DNA of 64,000 nt from JAGVSR01 sp963825555. Its GTDB lineage: Bacteria > Pseudomonadota > Alphaproteobacteria > Rhizobiales > Hyphomicrobiaceae. A model generated the notes under the pieces. The model saw only the letters and a program-made list of their open reading frames with translations, searched no databases and had not been told where the DNA came from. This document shows, piece after piece, positions 8,394 through 19,111 of this stretch. The first letter of the stretch is position 1, and the number at the start of each line of letters is the position of its first letter. Both the position numbers and the translations under genes were made by a program. The stretch is taken from the NCBI GenBank assembly GCA_963825555.1, contig CAWGTZ010000022.1, forward strand, positions 62,001 through 126,000, given 5' to 3'.

Positions 8394-9401
8394 ATGTCGA
8401 GCCCCCGCAAGGTTAGAGCTCCCATGCCGACCGCGCGCACACTCACCGTCGGGATCGAGGCTTGGCCGCTGGCGGAGCCCTTTGTCATCGCGCGCGGAGC
8501 CAAGACCGAAGCGCATGTGGTGATCGTAACGGTACGTCAGGGCGACGTGGAAGGCCGCGGAGAGTGCGTACCGTATGCACGCTATGGCGAGACGCCCGAG
8601 GGCACAGCTCAAACCATCACCCGCCATGGTGCACCTGCCTCCCACGGAGAACTTCTGCGCGCCTTGCTGCCCGGCGCAGCCCGCAACGCTCTTGATTGCG
8701 CCCTTTGGGACTTGGAGGCGAAGCTTGCCGGCGTCCCCGTTGCTGTTCTCGCCCAACGTCCCGAGCCCGGCGCGCGCGAGACTTGCTACACGTTGAGCCT
8801 CGATACACCCGATGCCATGGCCGCCGCAGCCCGGCGCGTGCCACACCTGAAGCTGCTCAAGTTGAAACTCGGCGGAGAGGGCGATGACGAGCGGATGCGC
8901 GCGGTGCGCGCTGCGCGCCCCGATGCGCGGCTAGTCGGCGATGCGAACGAAGCCTGGAGCGAGTCCATGCTGGATCCCCTGCTCAAGGTGGCGCACCAGA
9001 CAGGGTTCGAGGTCATTGAGCAGCCCTTGCCGTCCAATGCCGATGCCGCGCTCGCGGGGCGCAAGTGGCCTGTTCCCGTGTGCGCAGACGAAAGTGCACA
9101 TGTTTCAACAGATATCCCCGCGTTGGCCGAACGCTATGACGCCGTTAACATCAAGCTGGACAAGGCGGGAGGTCTGACGGAGGCACTTGTCATGGCGGAC
9201 GCGGCGCGCGCGGCGGGCCTCGACATCATGGTCGGCTCAATGGTGTCGACATCGCTCGCTGTCGCCCCGGCCCTTCTCCTTGCGCAATACGCCCGCTGGG
9301 TCGACTTGGATGGGCCATTGCTGCTCGCACGCGATCGCCCGCACGGCGTTGTCATTCGCGACGGCATCATCGAGCCACCCGATCGCGCATTGTGGGGCTA
9401 A
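8394..9401 (+). CDS. dgcA: Enolase-superfamily dipeptide epimerase / N-acetyl-D-Glu racemase
   Basis: This encodes 335 residues. It is a muconate-lactonizing-type enolase superfamily member: an N-terminal capping domain, then a barrel carrying the KLKLGG lysine motif, the metal ligand in GDANEAW, the next acidic ligand in EQPLP, the third in CADES, and the second catalytic lysine in NIKLDKAGG. It fits the L-Ala-D/L-Glu epimerase group (YcjG), whose rhizobial branch is named DgcA. The likely role is recycling of peptidoglycan-derived peptides or D-amino acid derivatives in the cytoplasm. Start choice is open: ATG 8394 has GGGA close upstream, and ATG 8424 is an alternative. Confidence 0.82.
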   Translation: MSSPRKVRAPMPTARTLTVGIEAWPLAEPFVIARGAKTEAHVVIVTVRQGDVEGRGECVPYARYGETPEGTAQTITRHGAPASHGELLRALLPGAARNALDCALWDLEAKLAGVPVAVLAQRPEPGARETCYTLSLDTPDAMAAAARRVPHLKLLKLKLGGEGDDERMRAVRAARPDARLVGDANEAWSESMLDPLLKVAHQTGFEVIEQPLPSNADAALAGRKWPVPVCADESAHVSTDIPALAERYDAVNIKLDKAGGLTEALVMADAARAAGLDIMVGSMVSTSLAVAPALLLAQYARWVDLDGPLLLARDRPHGVVIRDGIIEPPDRALWG

Positions 9402-9410
9402 GCAAGTGCC

Positions 9411-10637
9411 CTATAGCGTTCCTTGGTTCCAGCGCGCGCGGATGTAGACCGCAGCCATCATCGCAGACACCGCAATCAGGCTCATGGCGAAATAGGCCCC
9501 GCCCGCATAGGACTTGAAGAGCGGGCCGGATGCAAAGGTCGCAAAGCCCATCGCCACGCCCGACGCAAATGTTGCATAAAGCGCCTGCACGGTTCCAGAT
9601 ACGTCGTCGGGCACGGCGCGCGCCACGAACAGGATCGCGCCCAAGTGCGTCGCGCCATAGGTAAGTGCGTGCAAAAGCTGGAGCGGCACAAGAAGCGCCA
9701 GCGGCGGATCAAAGCCCATACCTGCCCACCGTATAATCGCAGCCCCCGCTCCAATGGCAAGCAGCGTATCGGCCGACAAATGCCGGAAGCGAGACCCGGC
9801 AACGGCGAACAGCATGACTTCTGCCAGCACGCCGATGGCCCACAGCGTGCCAATCCATGCGCCCGAGATTCCTTGTGCCTGAAAGTGCAGCGCACCGAAC
9901 GTGTAGAACATTGCATGCGACGCCTGCGCCGCACTCGCGGCCACGAGAAATGCCAGGAATACCGGCAGCCGGAAAAGCCTCAGGACCTCGCGTGAAACCA
10001 CACGCTGCGGAGCCAGTCCCAATGCGCCGGTATTTTCTTCGGCTGCCGGGATTATGGGTGGCCGCGGCAGGGCATGAGCGGCGGCGACTGTTGCAAGCGT
10101 GCCGGCGATCATCACCCAGAGGGCCGCCTCCGATCCGCTCCGGTCGATGAGCGCACCGACGAGGAGACCCACAAGCACGAACGCGAGCGAGCCCCAAAGC
10201 CGCATCCGACCGTAGTCGAGGGAGTAGAGGCGCACACCCTTCACCGCGATCGCCTCGACGAGTGGCATCATGGTGGCGGCGGCGAGAGAAAGCGGAGCGG
10301 CGACCAGGAGAATGGGCCAAAACCCGGACATCTGTCCCAGCAGGAGCGCTGTGGCGAGCGCCGTCCACGCGGAGGCGATGATATAGCCCCGGTGCGCCCC
10401 GGACCTATCCGCGAACACTGCCGTCAGGGGCGTAACCGCCAGGCGGAGGATGAAGGGCACGGCGGTAACGATTGCCACCTCGTTCGCGGACAAGCCCCTT
10501 CCGTCGAGCCATACCGGCAGGAACGGGATCAGTACGCCATAGATGACGAACATCGCCCCGAAATAGATCGCGACGCGCTGGCCGTAAGCGGCACCGGCCC
10601 GGCGGTCGTCGGTCGGATCAGGGACGGCGGCAGTCAC
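9411..10637 (-). CDS. MFS transporter, PPP (HcaT-like) type
   Basis: This encodes 408 residues from a GTG at 10637, which has AGGA about 9 bases upstream. The longer reading frame from a GTG at 10670 is rejected because that codon directly follows the T-tract of the fadL terminator and has no ribosome-binding site. Twelve hydrophobic segments are expected from the length and pattern. The N-terminal IPFLPVWLDGRGLS stretch and the loop FADRSGAHRG fit the MFS_1-like family that includes phenylpropionate permease. The substrate is unknown. It converges with the epimerase gene, leaving 9 bases between the stops. Confidence 0.8.
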   Translation of the reverse strand: MTAAVPDPTDDRRAGAAYGQRVAIYFGAMFVIYGVLIPFLPVWLDGRGLSANEVAIVTAVPFILRLAVTPLTAVFADRSGAHRGYIIASAWTALATALLLGQMSGFWPILLVAAPLSLAAATMMPLVEAIAVKGVRLYSLDYGRMRLWGSLAFVLVGLLVGALIDRSGSEAALWVMIAGTLATVAAAHALPRPPIIPAAEENTGALGLAPQRVVSREVLRLFRLPVFLAFLVAASAAQASHAMFYTFGALHFQAQGISGAWIGTLWAIGVLAEVMLFAVAGSRFRHLSADTLLAIGAGAAIIRWAGMGFDPPLALLVPLQLLHALTYGATHLGAILFVARAVPDDVSGTVQALYATFASGVAMGFATFASGPLFKSYAGGAYFAMSLIAVSAMMAAVYIRARWNQGTL

Positions 10638-10670
10638 GACGGATGTTCCTGGCTCTCGGCGGGAAGACAC

Positions 10671-10701
10671 AAAAGAGAAAAAGCCGGCACGGCGGCCGGC
10701 T
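10671..10701 (-). terminator. Rho-independent terminator of the fadL-like gene
   Basis: Read on the minus strand, a 7-bp perfect stem AGCCGGC/GCCGGCT with a 6-base loop is followed by TTTTCTCTTTT. It lies 44 bases after the porin stop codon and just before the MFS gene, so the two genes probably form separate transcripts. Confidence 0.75.
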
Positions 10702-10744
10702 CGTTCCTAACCCCGTTCGACTAAGGCAGCCAGCCCGGCTCCGT

Positions 10745-12106
10745 CTACCATGTCGAGCGCAAGCCCACCGAGACGATATCGACGGATGCGTCGACTTCGC
10801 CCGCAATGAGCGGAGCACCGCCGGCCAGCACCGACGATGGGAACCGTTCGAAATCGCCATCCTCGACGAAGATGTGCGTGTAGGCCAGATCGATGGTCGC
10901 GTCGTTCAGCAGGCCGAAAAGGTCGCCCACCTTGTAGCTCACTCCCGCACTCAGCCAGACACGGTCGTTATCGGGCAACTGCACGAGGCGCGAGGTAGCG
11001 TCCCGGACCGGCGAGATCTCGTAGCCGATGCCGACCCGCAGCGTCAGGTCCTGGCTGTAATCGTATTCGCCGCCCAGGGCGAAGTACCACCCGTCCTCCC
11101 ATTCGAAGTCGAGCGAGGCGACCGGTTGTCCCGTTGGCAGCACGATGAAGTCGTCGTCAAGGACGACGGGGACCTTCGTCAATCGGCTCCAGTTCGTCCA
11201 CTCGACAGTGGCATGCGCCCGGATGCCGGGCATCAGATCCTGCCGCAGGCTTGCGGTCACTTTCTCTGGCAAGTCCAGGTTGGCTTGAACGCCTGCAGGT
11301 CCTGGCGTCCCGGCAATGCGCACACTCCCGTCCAACTCATGCTCGATCGAGGAGCGAAAGCCGATACCAATTGACGTGCCGGGTGCCGGCGCGAGATTGA
11401 CACCCAGGGTATAGCCGAAGCCCCAATCGGTGCCTTCCAGAATGGAGCTCGGAGAGCCCGCTGCGGGATCTGTCGAGGACTTGAAGTGCATGAGATCCAG
11501 ATACTGGATCTGAACACCGGCCCCCACCTGGATTCCGGGGGCAATTTCGTAGGCGACTGTTGGCGCCGCGTTGATGCTGAAAAGCTTGGACGAGCGCCCG
11601 ACGACGGAACCGATCCAATCCGTATTGTCGGGCTTCGTTCCCAGGCCGTACTGGGAGTTCATGCTGAGCGCGAAGACGAGATCCTTGCTGTACCGGTAGG
11701 CCATGTAGCTTGCGGGAACCACGGCATCTCGCCCCACATCGACGGTGGTATCTAGACCCTGGAAAGGTCCTGCAAACGGGCTGTCGGGATCAGCGGCGGC
11801 CGAGGGACCAGGTCCGTCCGGATCGATGGAGGTCACGGTCAGATCCGCGCGCGGAATGATCAGGGAATAGCTGCTGTCGAACGTGAACCCTTCTCCGACG
11901 AACCCCGCCGCGGCCGGGTTCCAAAACATGGACCCGAGGGCCGTGCCGCCGGCTGCCGCGCCCGCAAATGACATCCCTTGGAAGAGAGCCGATTGTTCAC
12001 GGACGTCGAAGCCACCAGCCTCAGCTGGAAGGGCAGACACAGACAGGGCCACCACAGAAGCGCCTGCAGCCAGAAACCCACGCGCATTTGCAGAATCTAC
12101 AAGCAT
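10745..12106 (-). CDS. OmpP1/FadL/TodX family outer-membrane transport protein
   Basis: This encodes 453 residues from the ATG at 12106, which has a run of G about 6 bases upstream; a longer frame to 12178 lacks a signal peptide at its start. The predicted signal peptide ends near ALPAEA-GG. The mature N-terminus (GGFDVREQSALFQG, then AGAAAGGTALGSMFWNPAA) is the plug/hatch motif of FadL porins with the NPA signature. The rest shows alternating amphipathic beta-strands, and the C-terminus (SVGLRSTW) ends in an aromatic residue as needed for BamA recognition. Likely substrates are long-chain fatty acids or other hydrophobic compounds. Confidence 0.88.
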   Translation of the reverse strand: MLVDSANARGFLAAGASVVALSVSALPAEAGGFDVREQSALFQGMSFAGAAAGGTALGSMFWNPAAAGFVGEGFTFDSSYSLIIPRADLTVTSIDPDGPGPSAAADPDSPFAGPFQGLDTTVDVGRDAVVPASYMAYRYSKDLVFALSMNSQYGLGTKPDNTDWIGSVVGRSSKLFSINAAPTVAYEIAPGIQVGAGVQIQYLDLMHFKSSTDPAAGSPSSILEGTDWGFGYTLGVNLAPAPGTSIGIGFRSSIEHELDGSVRIAGTPGPAGVQANLDLPEKVTASLRQDLMPGIRAHATVEWTNWSRLTKVPVVLDDDFIVLPTGQPVASLDFEWEDGWYFALGGEYDYSQDLTLRVGIGYEISPVRDATSRLVQLPDNDRVWLSAGVSYKVGDLFGLLNDATIDLAYTHIFVEDGDFERFPSSVLAGGAPLIAGEVDASVDIVSVGLRSTW

Positions 12107-12513
12107 GCCCCCCCTGCGCCCCGGGACTGACTTCTCCCGCGTGCGGAGGAGTAAAAAGGGTTGCAGATGGTCCCTCAAGGGCAGAAGGCTGATGATTGCG
12201 GCATCGCGTCGGATTTTGCAGGGCGGTGTGGCGCTCAGGCGACGTTCAACTCACGCTCTGCTGGCCTCAGAAAAGGAAAACCGGCCCGGATGTTCCGGAC
12301 CGGTTTTCAGCGGAGCCGTCCGCGGCGTCCCTGATCGCCGTTCGGCTCTCCCCCCGGCGAGAGATAGCTCCCCCCATATCTCGTCGAGCGATGGAAAATT
12401 GACAGTGAAATCGGCCTTCCGCAAGCGGACAACCGCCCCTGGTCACAAAAGGGCGACGCCATTGGTGCCAAATCACAACACCCCATGATGCGCCGCACAC
12501 CGATGATGCAGCT
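12107..12513. other. Intergenic region between thiD and the fadL-like gene
   Basis: This 407-base stretch holds the thiD terminator (12277-12307) and, closer to 12106, presumably the promoter of the porin gene. No TPP riboswitch-like thi-box was seen near thiD, and no small gene is convincing. Confidence 0.5.
12277..12307 (-). terminator. Rho-independent terminator after thiD
   Basis: A 13-base inverted repeat (aaaaccggcccgg / ccggaccggtttt, one mismatch) encloses a 5-base loop. On the minus strand the hairpin is followed by TTTTCCTTTT, which fits the end of the tkt-pgk-gph-ccdA-thiD run. The symmetric A/T flanks would also let it work on the plus strand. Confidence 0.7.
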
Positions 12514-13326
12514 TCAGCGCCGCAGTGGATACAGGTGATCAACCGGCCCGCAGCCCGTGCCGATGTGAAGGTCGCAGCCCGCTTCAATTGCCTTCCAGAG
12601 ATACGCCTTGGCACGCGCGACGGCCGCCTCAAGATGCGTCTCGCCCTTCGCAAGTTCGGCCGTGATCGCCGCCGACAGCGTGCACCCGGTGCCATGCGTA
12701 TTGGACGTCTGGATACGCGGCGCGGTGTGATGCGAAACACCGTCCTTCGTTGCAAGCACGTCGATGGCCGCAGCACCCATGTGATGCCCGCCCTTGATGA
12801 GCACAGCCTGTGCGCCTTGCGTAACCAGCCGCAATGCCTGCGCCTGCATTTCCTCCAGGTTCTGGGCTACCGGGGCGTCCAAAAGCCACGCTGCTTCATT
12901 GATGTTCGGCGTGATGAGGGTCGCCAGCGGCACCAATCTGCCGCGCACGGCCGCAATCGCATCAGGTGCGAGCAGTACGTCGCCGCTCGTCGCCACCATC
13001 ACCGGATCGACAACGACCGGGCCAAAGGAAAATCGCTTAAGCAGTTCTACGACCACATCGACTGTAACGGCGTCGCCCAGCATGCCCGTCTTGACCGCCG
13101 TAACGGCCACGTCGGCTGCGAGTGTCTCAGCCTGGAGGCGGATGAAATCGGCTGGCACCGCGAGCACTCCCGTCACGCCGTGCGTGTTCTGGGCCGTGAG
13201 TGCCGTCAGGATGGTCGTGCCGTAGACGCCGAGTGCCGAAAAGGTCTTGAGGTCCGCCTGGATGCCCGCTCCGCCTGAGGGGTCCGATCCCGCAATGGTC
13301 AGCGCGATGGGTGTCCTGGCATTCAT
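12514..13326 (-). CDS. thiD: Hydroxymethylpyrimidine / phosphomethylpyrimidine kinase
   Basis: This encodes 270 residues from the ATG at 13326, one base after the ccdA stop codon; a GTG at 13338 overlapping ccdA is less likely. The protein phosphorylates HMP and HMP-P in thiamine pyrophosphate synthesis. The N-terminal AGSDPSGGAGIQADLKTF motif binds the pyrimidine, and the C-terminal NTHGTGCTLSAAI motif holds the anion hole and catalytic aspartate-equivalent region of the ribokinase fold. It is the last gene of its operon and is detached from other thi genes. Confidence 0.93.
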   Translation of the reverse strand: MNARTPIALTIAGSDPSGGAGIQADLKTFSALGVYGTTILTALTAQNTHGVTGVLAVPADFIRLQAETLAADVAVTAVKTGMLGDAVTVDVVVELLKRFSFGPVVVDPVMVATSGDVLLAPDAIAAVRGRLVPLATLITPNINEAAWLLDAPVAQNLEEMQAQALRLVTQGAQAVLIKGGHHMGAAAIDVLATKDGVSHHTAPRIQTSNTHGTGCTLSAAITAELAKGETHLEAAVARAKAYLWKAIEAGCDLHIGTGCGPVDHLYPLRR

Positions 13327-13327
13327 C

Positions 13328-14140
13328 TCAGGGTCCACGTCCCCGCTGGATGATCTCCCCCTGCAGGTCCGCCGGCACCAAGCGCTCTTCCAGCGTCATG
13401 AGCCCCGGAAACGTTTCGATCATCCACTGCCCGAACGCATTGATCGAAAAGCCCTCGAAGATGTTCAGGAACGCGATGCCCGTCAGTACGAGCATGAGCC
13501 CCATGATCTTCTCCATGGTGCCGAGATGCCGTTTAAACCGGTTCATGAACGAGAGGAAGGGGCGTATCGCGACAGCGGCCAGAATGAAGGGCACACCAAG
13601 CCCCAGTGAATAAACGGCAAGAAGACGAACGCCCGCGCCCAGGCTGTCCGCGTTGGCCGCAAGCGCCAGGACGGTGGCCAGGATCGGCCCGATGCACGGC
13701 GTCCAGCCGAATGCGAAAGCGAGACCCAGCACATAAGCTCCGGCGAGGCTCGCGCCGTCAATCTCAGTATGATAGCGGGCCTCGGAATAGAGCAGTGGAA
13801 TGCGCAGGATGCCGAGGAAATGCAGCCCGAAAAGAATAATGACGAGCCCCGCGGCAAATCCCAGTTCTGCGCGCCACGTCTGCACGAGATGGCCGAGTGC
13901 CGACGCACTGGCCCCCATCGCGATGAAGACCGTCGTGAAGCCAAGCACAAAGAAGACCGAGGCCAACACGACCCGCCGCCATACGCGCGTCTCCAGGCCC
14001 TTTTCCGCCGTCAGCCCGTCGATGGTCGTACCGCCGATGTAGCTGAGATAGGGCGGTACCAGCGGCAAAACGCAGGGCGAGAGGAAACTCACCAGACCTG
14101 CGAGCGCGACACCAGGGTAAAGAGGGGCTTCGGCGAACAT
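13328..14140 (-). CDS. ccdA: Cytochrome c biogenesis protein CcdA (DsbD-like membrane reductase)
   Basis: This encodes 270 residues with six predicted membrane segments. The two redox cysteines are in LSPCVLPLVPPYLSYIGG and GWTPCIGPILA, each next to prolines as in CcdA. It moves reducing equivalents from cytoplasmic thioredoxin to periplasmic thiols, for haem attachment to cytochrome c or other disulphide reduction. No ccm genes or thioredoxin-like partner lie beside it. It has a 45-base gap after gph and directly abuts thiD. Confidence 0.9.
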   Translation of the reverse strand: MFAEAPLYPGVALAGLVSFLSPCVLPLVPPYLSYIGGTTIDGLTAEKGLETRVWRRVVLASVFFVLGFTTVFIAMGASASALGHLVQTWRAELGFAAGLVIILFGLHFLGILRIPLLYSEARYHTEIDGASLAGAYVLGLAFAFGWTPCIGPILATVLALAANADSLGAGVRLLAVYSLGLGVPFILAAVAIRPFLSFMNRFKRHLGTMEKIMGLMLVLTGIAFLNIFEGFSINAFGQWMIETFPGLMTLEERLVPADLQGEIIQRGRGP

Positions 14141-14185
14141 TTGGACTGTGATCTTTCGCGATCGACTGTGGCGTGAGCTTGGCCG

Positions 14186-14878
14186 TCATCCGGCGGGATA
14201 CAAAGGTGTGTTGCCGTCGCACGCCCACCTGGTCAGCATTTGCAGGGTTTGTGGCAATCCATCGACCACCGCATCCGCACCCAGGCTTTCCAGCGGGCGG
14301 CTCTCGTAGCCGTGCCGAACGACGATCGAATAACAACCAGCCGCCCGGGCGGCAGCCACATCCGCATGGCTGTCTCCGACCATGACGACGCGCGACGGCT
14401 CGACGCCCAGCTCCCGGCAAACACTACGCAGGCAAGCCGCCTCCGGTTTCAAGGGCTTACCGGGTTCTCCGGCCCAAACGACAGAAAAATACGGTTCCAG
14501 GCCGAGTGCGTCCAGAACGATGCTGGTCACCTGCTTGGGCTTATTGGTGCAAATCCCGAGCTGAAGCCCATGCCGCGCACATTCCGCCAGAATGTCATGT
14601 GCGCCCGGGTATAGAACCGTGCGCCTCACGGGCTCCGCCTCATAGAAATCGAGAAATGCGGCGAGTACCCGGTCCACATTTGCGGCGGCGGTTTCGCCGC
14701 CCAGCGCCCGCGCGACCAGTTCGCGCGCGCCACCGCCTACGAGCCGCGTCACCTCCGGCTCCGTCATTTCCGCCCGACCCTGCGTCGTCAGGCAACGGTT
14801 CAACGCCGTGGTAATGTCGGGCACGCTGTCGATCAGGGTGCCATCGAGATCGAACACAACAGCGCGGATCTTCGTCAC
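14186..14878 (-). CDS. gph: Phosphoglycolate phosphatase (HAD family)
   Basis: This encodes 230 residues from a GTG at 14878 that overlaps the pgk stop codon in a GTGA arrangement, implying translational coupling. A longer frame to 14923 is unlikely. HAD motif I is FDLDGTLIDS at the N-terminus, motif II is the CTNKP segment, and motif IV is GDSHADVAAA. It removes phosphate from 2-phosphoglycolate, produced by DNA repair or by oxygenase activity of RuBisCO. Other HAD phosphatases of similar sequence cannot be excluded. Confidence 0.88.
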   Translation of the reverse strand: MTKIRAVVFDLDGTLIDSVPDITTALNRCLTTQGRAEMTEPEVTRLVGGGARELVARALGGETAAANVDRVLAAFLDFYEAEPVRRTVLYPGAHDILAECARHGLQLGICTNKPKQVTSIVLDALGLEPYFSVVWAGEPGKPLKPEAACLRSVCRELGVEPSRVVMVGDSHADVAAARAAGCYSIVVRHGYESRPLESLGADAVVDGLPQTLQMLTRWACDGNTPLYPAG

Positions 14879-16074
14879 CGGGCCAGCGCCGCCACGCCGG
14901 GCAGTTCGTTGCCCTCCAACCACTCGAGGAAGGCGCCGCCGGCGGTCGAGACATAGGAGAAGTCGCCGGCAACGCCTGCCGCGTTGAGAGCGGCCACCGT
15001 GTCGCCGCCCCCCGCAATGGAAAGCAGTGCGCCCTCCTTTGTAAGCTTTGCCGCCTCGCGCGCGAGACTAAACGTGCCCTCCCCAAACGGCGCGATCTCG
15101 AAGGCGCCCATGGGGCCATTCCACAGCAGCGTGCGGCAGGCACGCAGATGCCCCGCCATGTTCACGATCGAGGCCGGACCGATATCGAGGATCATCGCAT
15201 CAATCGGCACCTTATGAATGTCGACCGTCTCTGATGGAGCGCCTTCCTTGAACTGGCGGGCGATAACCGCATCCGTCGGCAGCACGATCTCGCAGCCGCG
15301 CTCCTTGGCCTCCGCCATGATCTCGCGGGCGGTCGAATGGAACTCGGGCTCCGCCAGGGATTGGGCAACCTGCACGCCGAGAGACTGCAGGAACGTATTT
15401 GCCATACCGCCGCCAATGAGGAGCTTGTCAACCTTGGCGACGAGGTTGGTCAGGATCGGAATTTTTGTCGAGACCTTCGCCCCGCCGACAACTGCTGCCG
15501 TCGGACGCTTAGGCACCTCCAGCGCGGCTTTGAGCGCGTTGATCTCCTCCATCATCAGCGGGCCGGCATATGAGGGCAGATAATGCGTCAGACCTTCCGT
15601 AGAGGCATGTGCGCGGTGCGCCGCAGAAAAGGCGTCGTTGACGAAGATATCACCGAGCTTCGCCAACTCAGCAGCGAACGCCGGATCGTTCTTTTCCTCG
15701 CCCTTGTGGAAGCGGGTGTTCTCCAGAACCACAACGTCGCCCGGCTGCATGGCGCTCACCACGCTCTGCGCCGCATCGCCGACGCAGTCCGCCGCGAGCG
15801 TCACTGGACGCGTGAGCAGGCGGCCGAGCTCGGTGGCCACAGGAGCAAGCGAGTTCTCCGTGTCGGGCCCGGCCTTCGGGCGGCCGAAGTGTGAAAGGAC
15901 GACCACCTTGGCCCCGCGCGCGGCCAGAGCTTTCAAACCCGGGAGCACCCGTTTGAGCCGCGTTGCATCCGTAACCACCCCGTCCTTAGCCGGCACATTG
16001 AGGTCGGCCCGGTAGAGCACGCGCTTGCCCGACACATCGACGGCGTCGGTGGTCTTCAGGTTGTCGAGGTTCAT
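14875..16074 (-). CDS. pgk: Phosphoglycerate kinase
   Basis: This encodes 399 residues from the ATG at 16074, the usual family length; the longer open frame to 16224 runs into tkt. The start sits 14 bases after the tkt stop. Typical elements are VLYRADLNVPAKDG at the N-terminus, LSHFGRPK, the hinge region, and the C-terminal nucleotide-binding SIAGGGDTVAAL. It makes ATP from 1,3-bisphosphoglycerate in glycolysis and in carbon assimilation. In many Hyphomicrobiales the order is tkt-gap-pgk, but gap is missing here. Confidence 0.95.
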   Translation of the reverse strand: MNLDNLKTTDAVDVSGKRVLYRADLNVPAKDGVVTDATRLKRVLPGLKALAARGAKVVVLSHFGRPKAGPDTENSLAPVATELGRLLTRPVTLAADCVGDAAQSVVSAMQPGDVVVLENTRFHKGEEKNDPAFAAELAKLGDIFVNDAFSAAHRAHASTEGLTHYLPSYAGPLMMEEINALKAALEVPKRPTAAVVGGAKVSTKIPILTNLVAKVDKLLIGGGMANTFLQSLGVQVAQSLAEPEFHSTAREIMAEAKERGCEIVLPTDAVIARQFKEGAPSETVDIHKVPIDAMILDIGPASIVNMAGHLRACRTLLWNGPMGAFEIAPFGEGTFSLAREAAKLTKEGALLSIAGGGDTVAALNAAGVAGDFSYVSTAGGAFLEWLEGNELPGVAALAR

Positions 16075-16088
16075 GATGAAGTCTTGCC

Positions 16089-18065
<1,977 letters not shown>

Positions 18066-18277
18066 CCGCCCATACCCCCTTCGACGATCCGCGGCGGTTT
18101 TCTCCGCCGGCGGGGGCAGGTTTAGCGACGGGAAACCGGCTCGTCTACCGCACTCCCCCAGGACAAAAGGGCAAAAGGGCGCCCCGGTCCCCCGGGACGC
18201 CCCCATCTTGTGGAAGATTTGGCTTCTCTTCGTAACAAGAACGAAGGCCAGACCCTGCCGGACCGGCCCCCGCGACA

Positions 18278-18748
18278 CTAAGGTATCAGAACCCGGTTGA
18301 TGACGTGAATGACGCCATTTGAGGCATCGACGTCGGCCGTCACCACCCGCGCGCCGTTGACCTTGACCCCGCCGTGCTTTCGTACAGTGAGGGAGCGGCC
18401 GTTGAGTGTCTTCACGTGGGTACGGCCCGGCTTGATGTCGCCGGCTTCGATCTCACCAGCGACCACGTGGTACTTCAGAATGGCGGCCAGCTTGTGCTTG
18501 TTCTTCGGCTTGAGCAGGCTCTCGACCGTACCCTTCGGCAGCTTGGAGAAGGCTGCATCTGTCGGCGCAAAAACCGTGTAAGGCCCCTTGCCCGTCAGCG
18601 CCGGCACGAGGCCCGCCGCCTTGGCCGCCGTTAACAGGGTGTTGAACTGACCTGTGCTTTTGGCGACCTCCACGATATTCGCGGCGCTGGCCGTTGCTGC
18701 CGACGCGGCCAACATGCCGGCGGCGGCAAACCACTTGATGAACTTCAT
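18278..18748 (-). CDS. Secreted fasciclin (FAS1) domain protein
   Basis: This encodes 156 residues from the ATG at 18748, with GAGG about 9 bases upstream; the TTG at 18757 is less likely. A Sec signal peptide with cleavage near ATASA-AN precedes a single FAS1 domain. Hallmarks are FNTLLTAAKAAGL, the H1 box YTVFAPTDAAFSKLP, the central YHV, and the H2-like NGVIHVINRVLIP at the C-terminus. FAS1 proteins mediate adhesion or stress tolerance, but the ligand is unknown. It is divergent from the ECF sigma operon, where a single-domain fasciclin gene might share regulation; no matching ECF promoter was found on its side. Confidence 0.87.
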   Translation of the reverse strand: MKFIKWFAAAGMLAASAATASAANIVEVAKSTGQFNTLLTAAKAAGLVPALTGKGPYTVFAPTDAAFSKLPKGTVESLLKPKNKHKLAAILKYHVVAGEIEAGDIKPGRTHVKTLNGRSLTVRKHGGVKVNGARVVTADVDASNGVIHVINRVLIP

Positions 18749-19111
18749 AAGGGACAACCTCTGTTGCGATGGAACTCCAGCCCGATTGGTCCGGCACGAG
18801 TTCGAACGCCCCGCCGCGGCTCCCGGACCGAACGTGGAGACAATTTAAGTCTGGACCTTTCGGGGTTCCCTGGCGCCAGGTCCCGACAACGTCCACTGAT
18901 GAAATGACGCCTAGCTGGAGCGTCATGGGGTGGGCGGCAACCCGCCTGACACGGAAATGGCAAGCAAAATTCGCCTCCGGCGGCGGCCGGACCTCTCGCG
19001 CCCGTTGCCTCTGCTCAACACCATACCCAATGCCGGAAGCACTTTCTTCGGTGGTTCTGATCCGCCGCCGGCCCTTGAGCGTAGGTTTGTCAGAGCTAAA
19101 GAGGTTCGGTT
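18749..19111. other. Intergenic region between fasciclin and ECF sigma genes
   Basis: This 363-base divergent spacer holds the predicted ECF promoter at 19058-19087 and the start of a LexA-type repeat at 19104. The half near the fasciclin gene shows no recognisable promoter or operator, and no small gene is convincing. Confidence 0.5.
19058..19087 (+). promoter_or_regulatory. Predicted ECF11 (RpoE/ChrR) autoregulatory promoter
   Basis: TGATCC (19058-19063), an 18-base spacer and TAGGTT (19082-19087) match the known RpoE-type consensus TGATCC-N17/18-TAAGA closely in the -35 element. It lies about 25 bases upstream of the sigma start, as expected for autoregulation of a singlet-oxygen sigma factor. 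This is pattern-based only. Confidence 0.6.
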
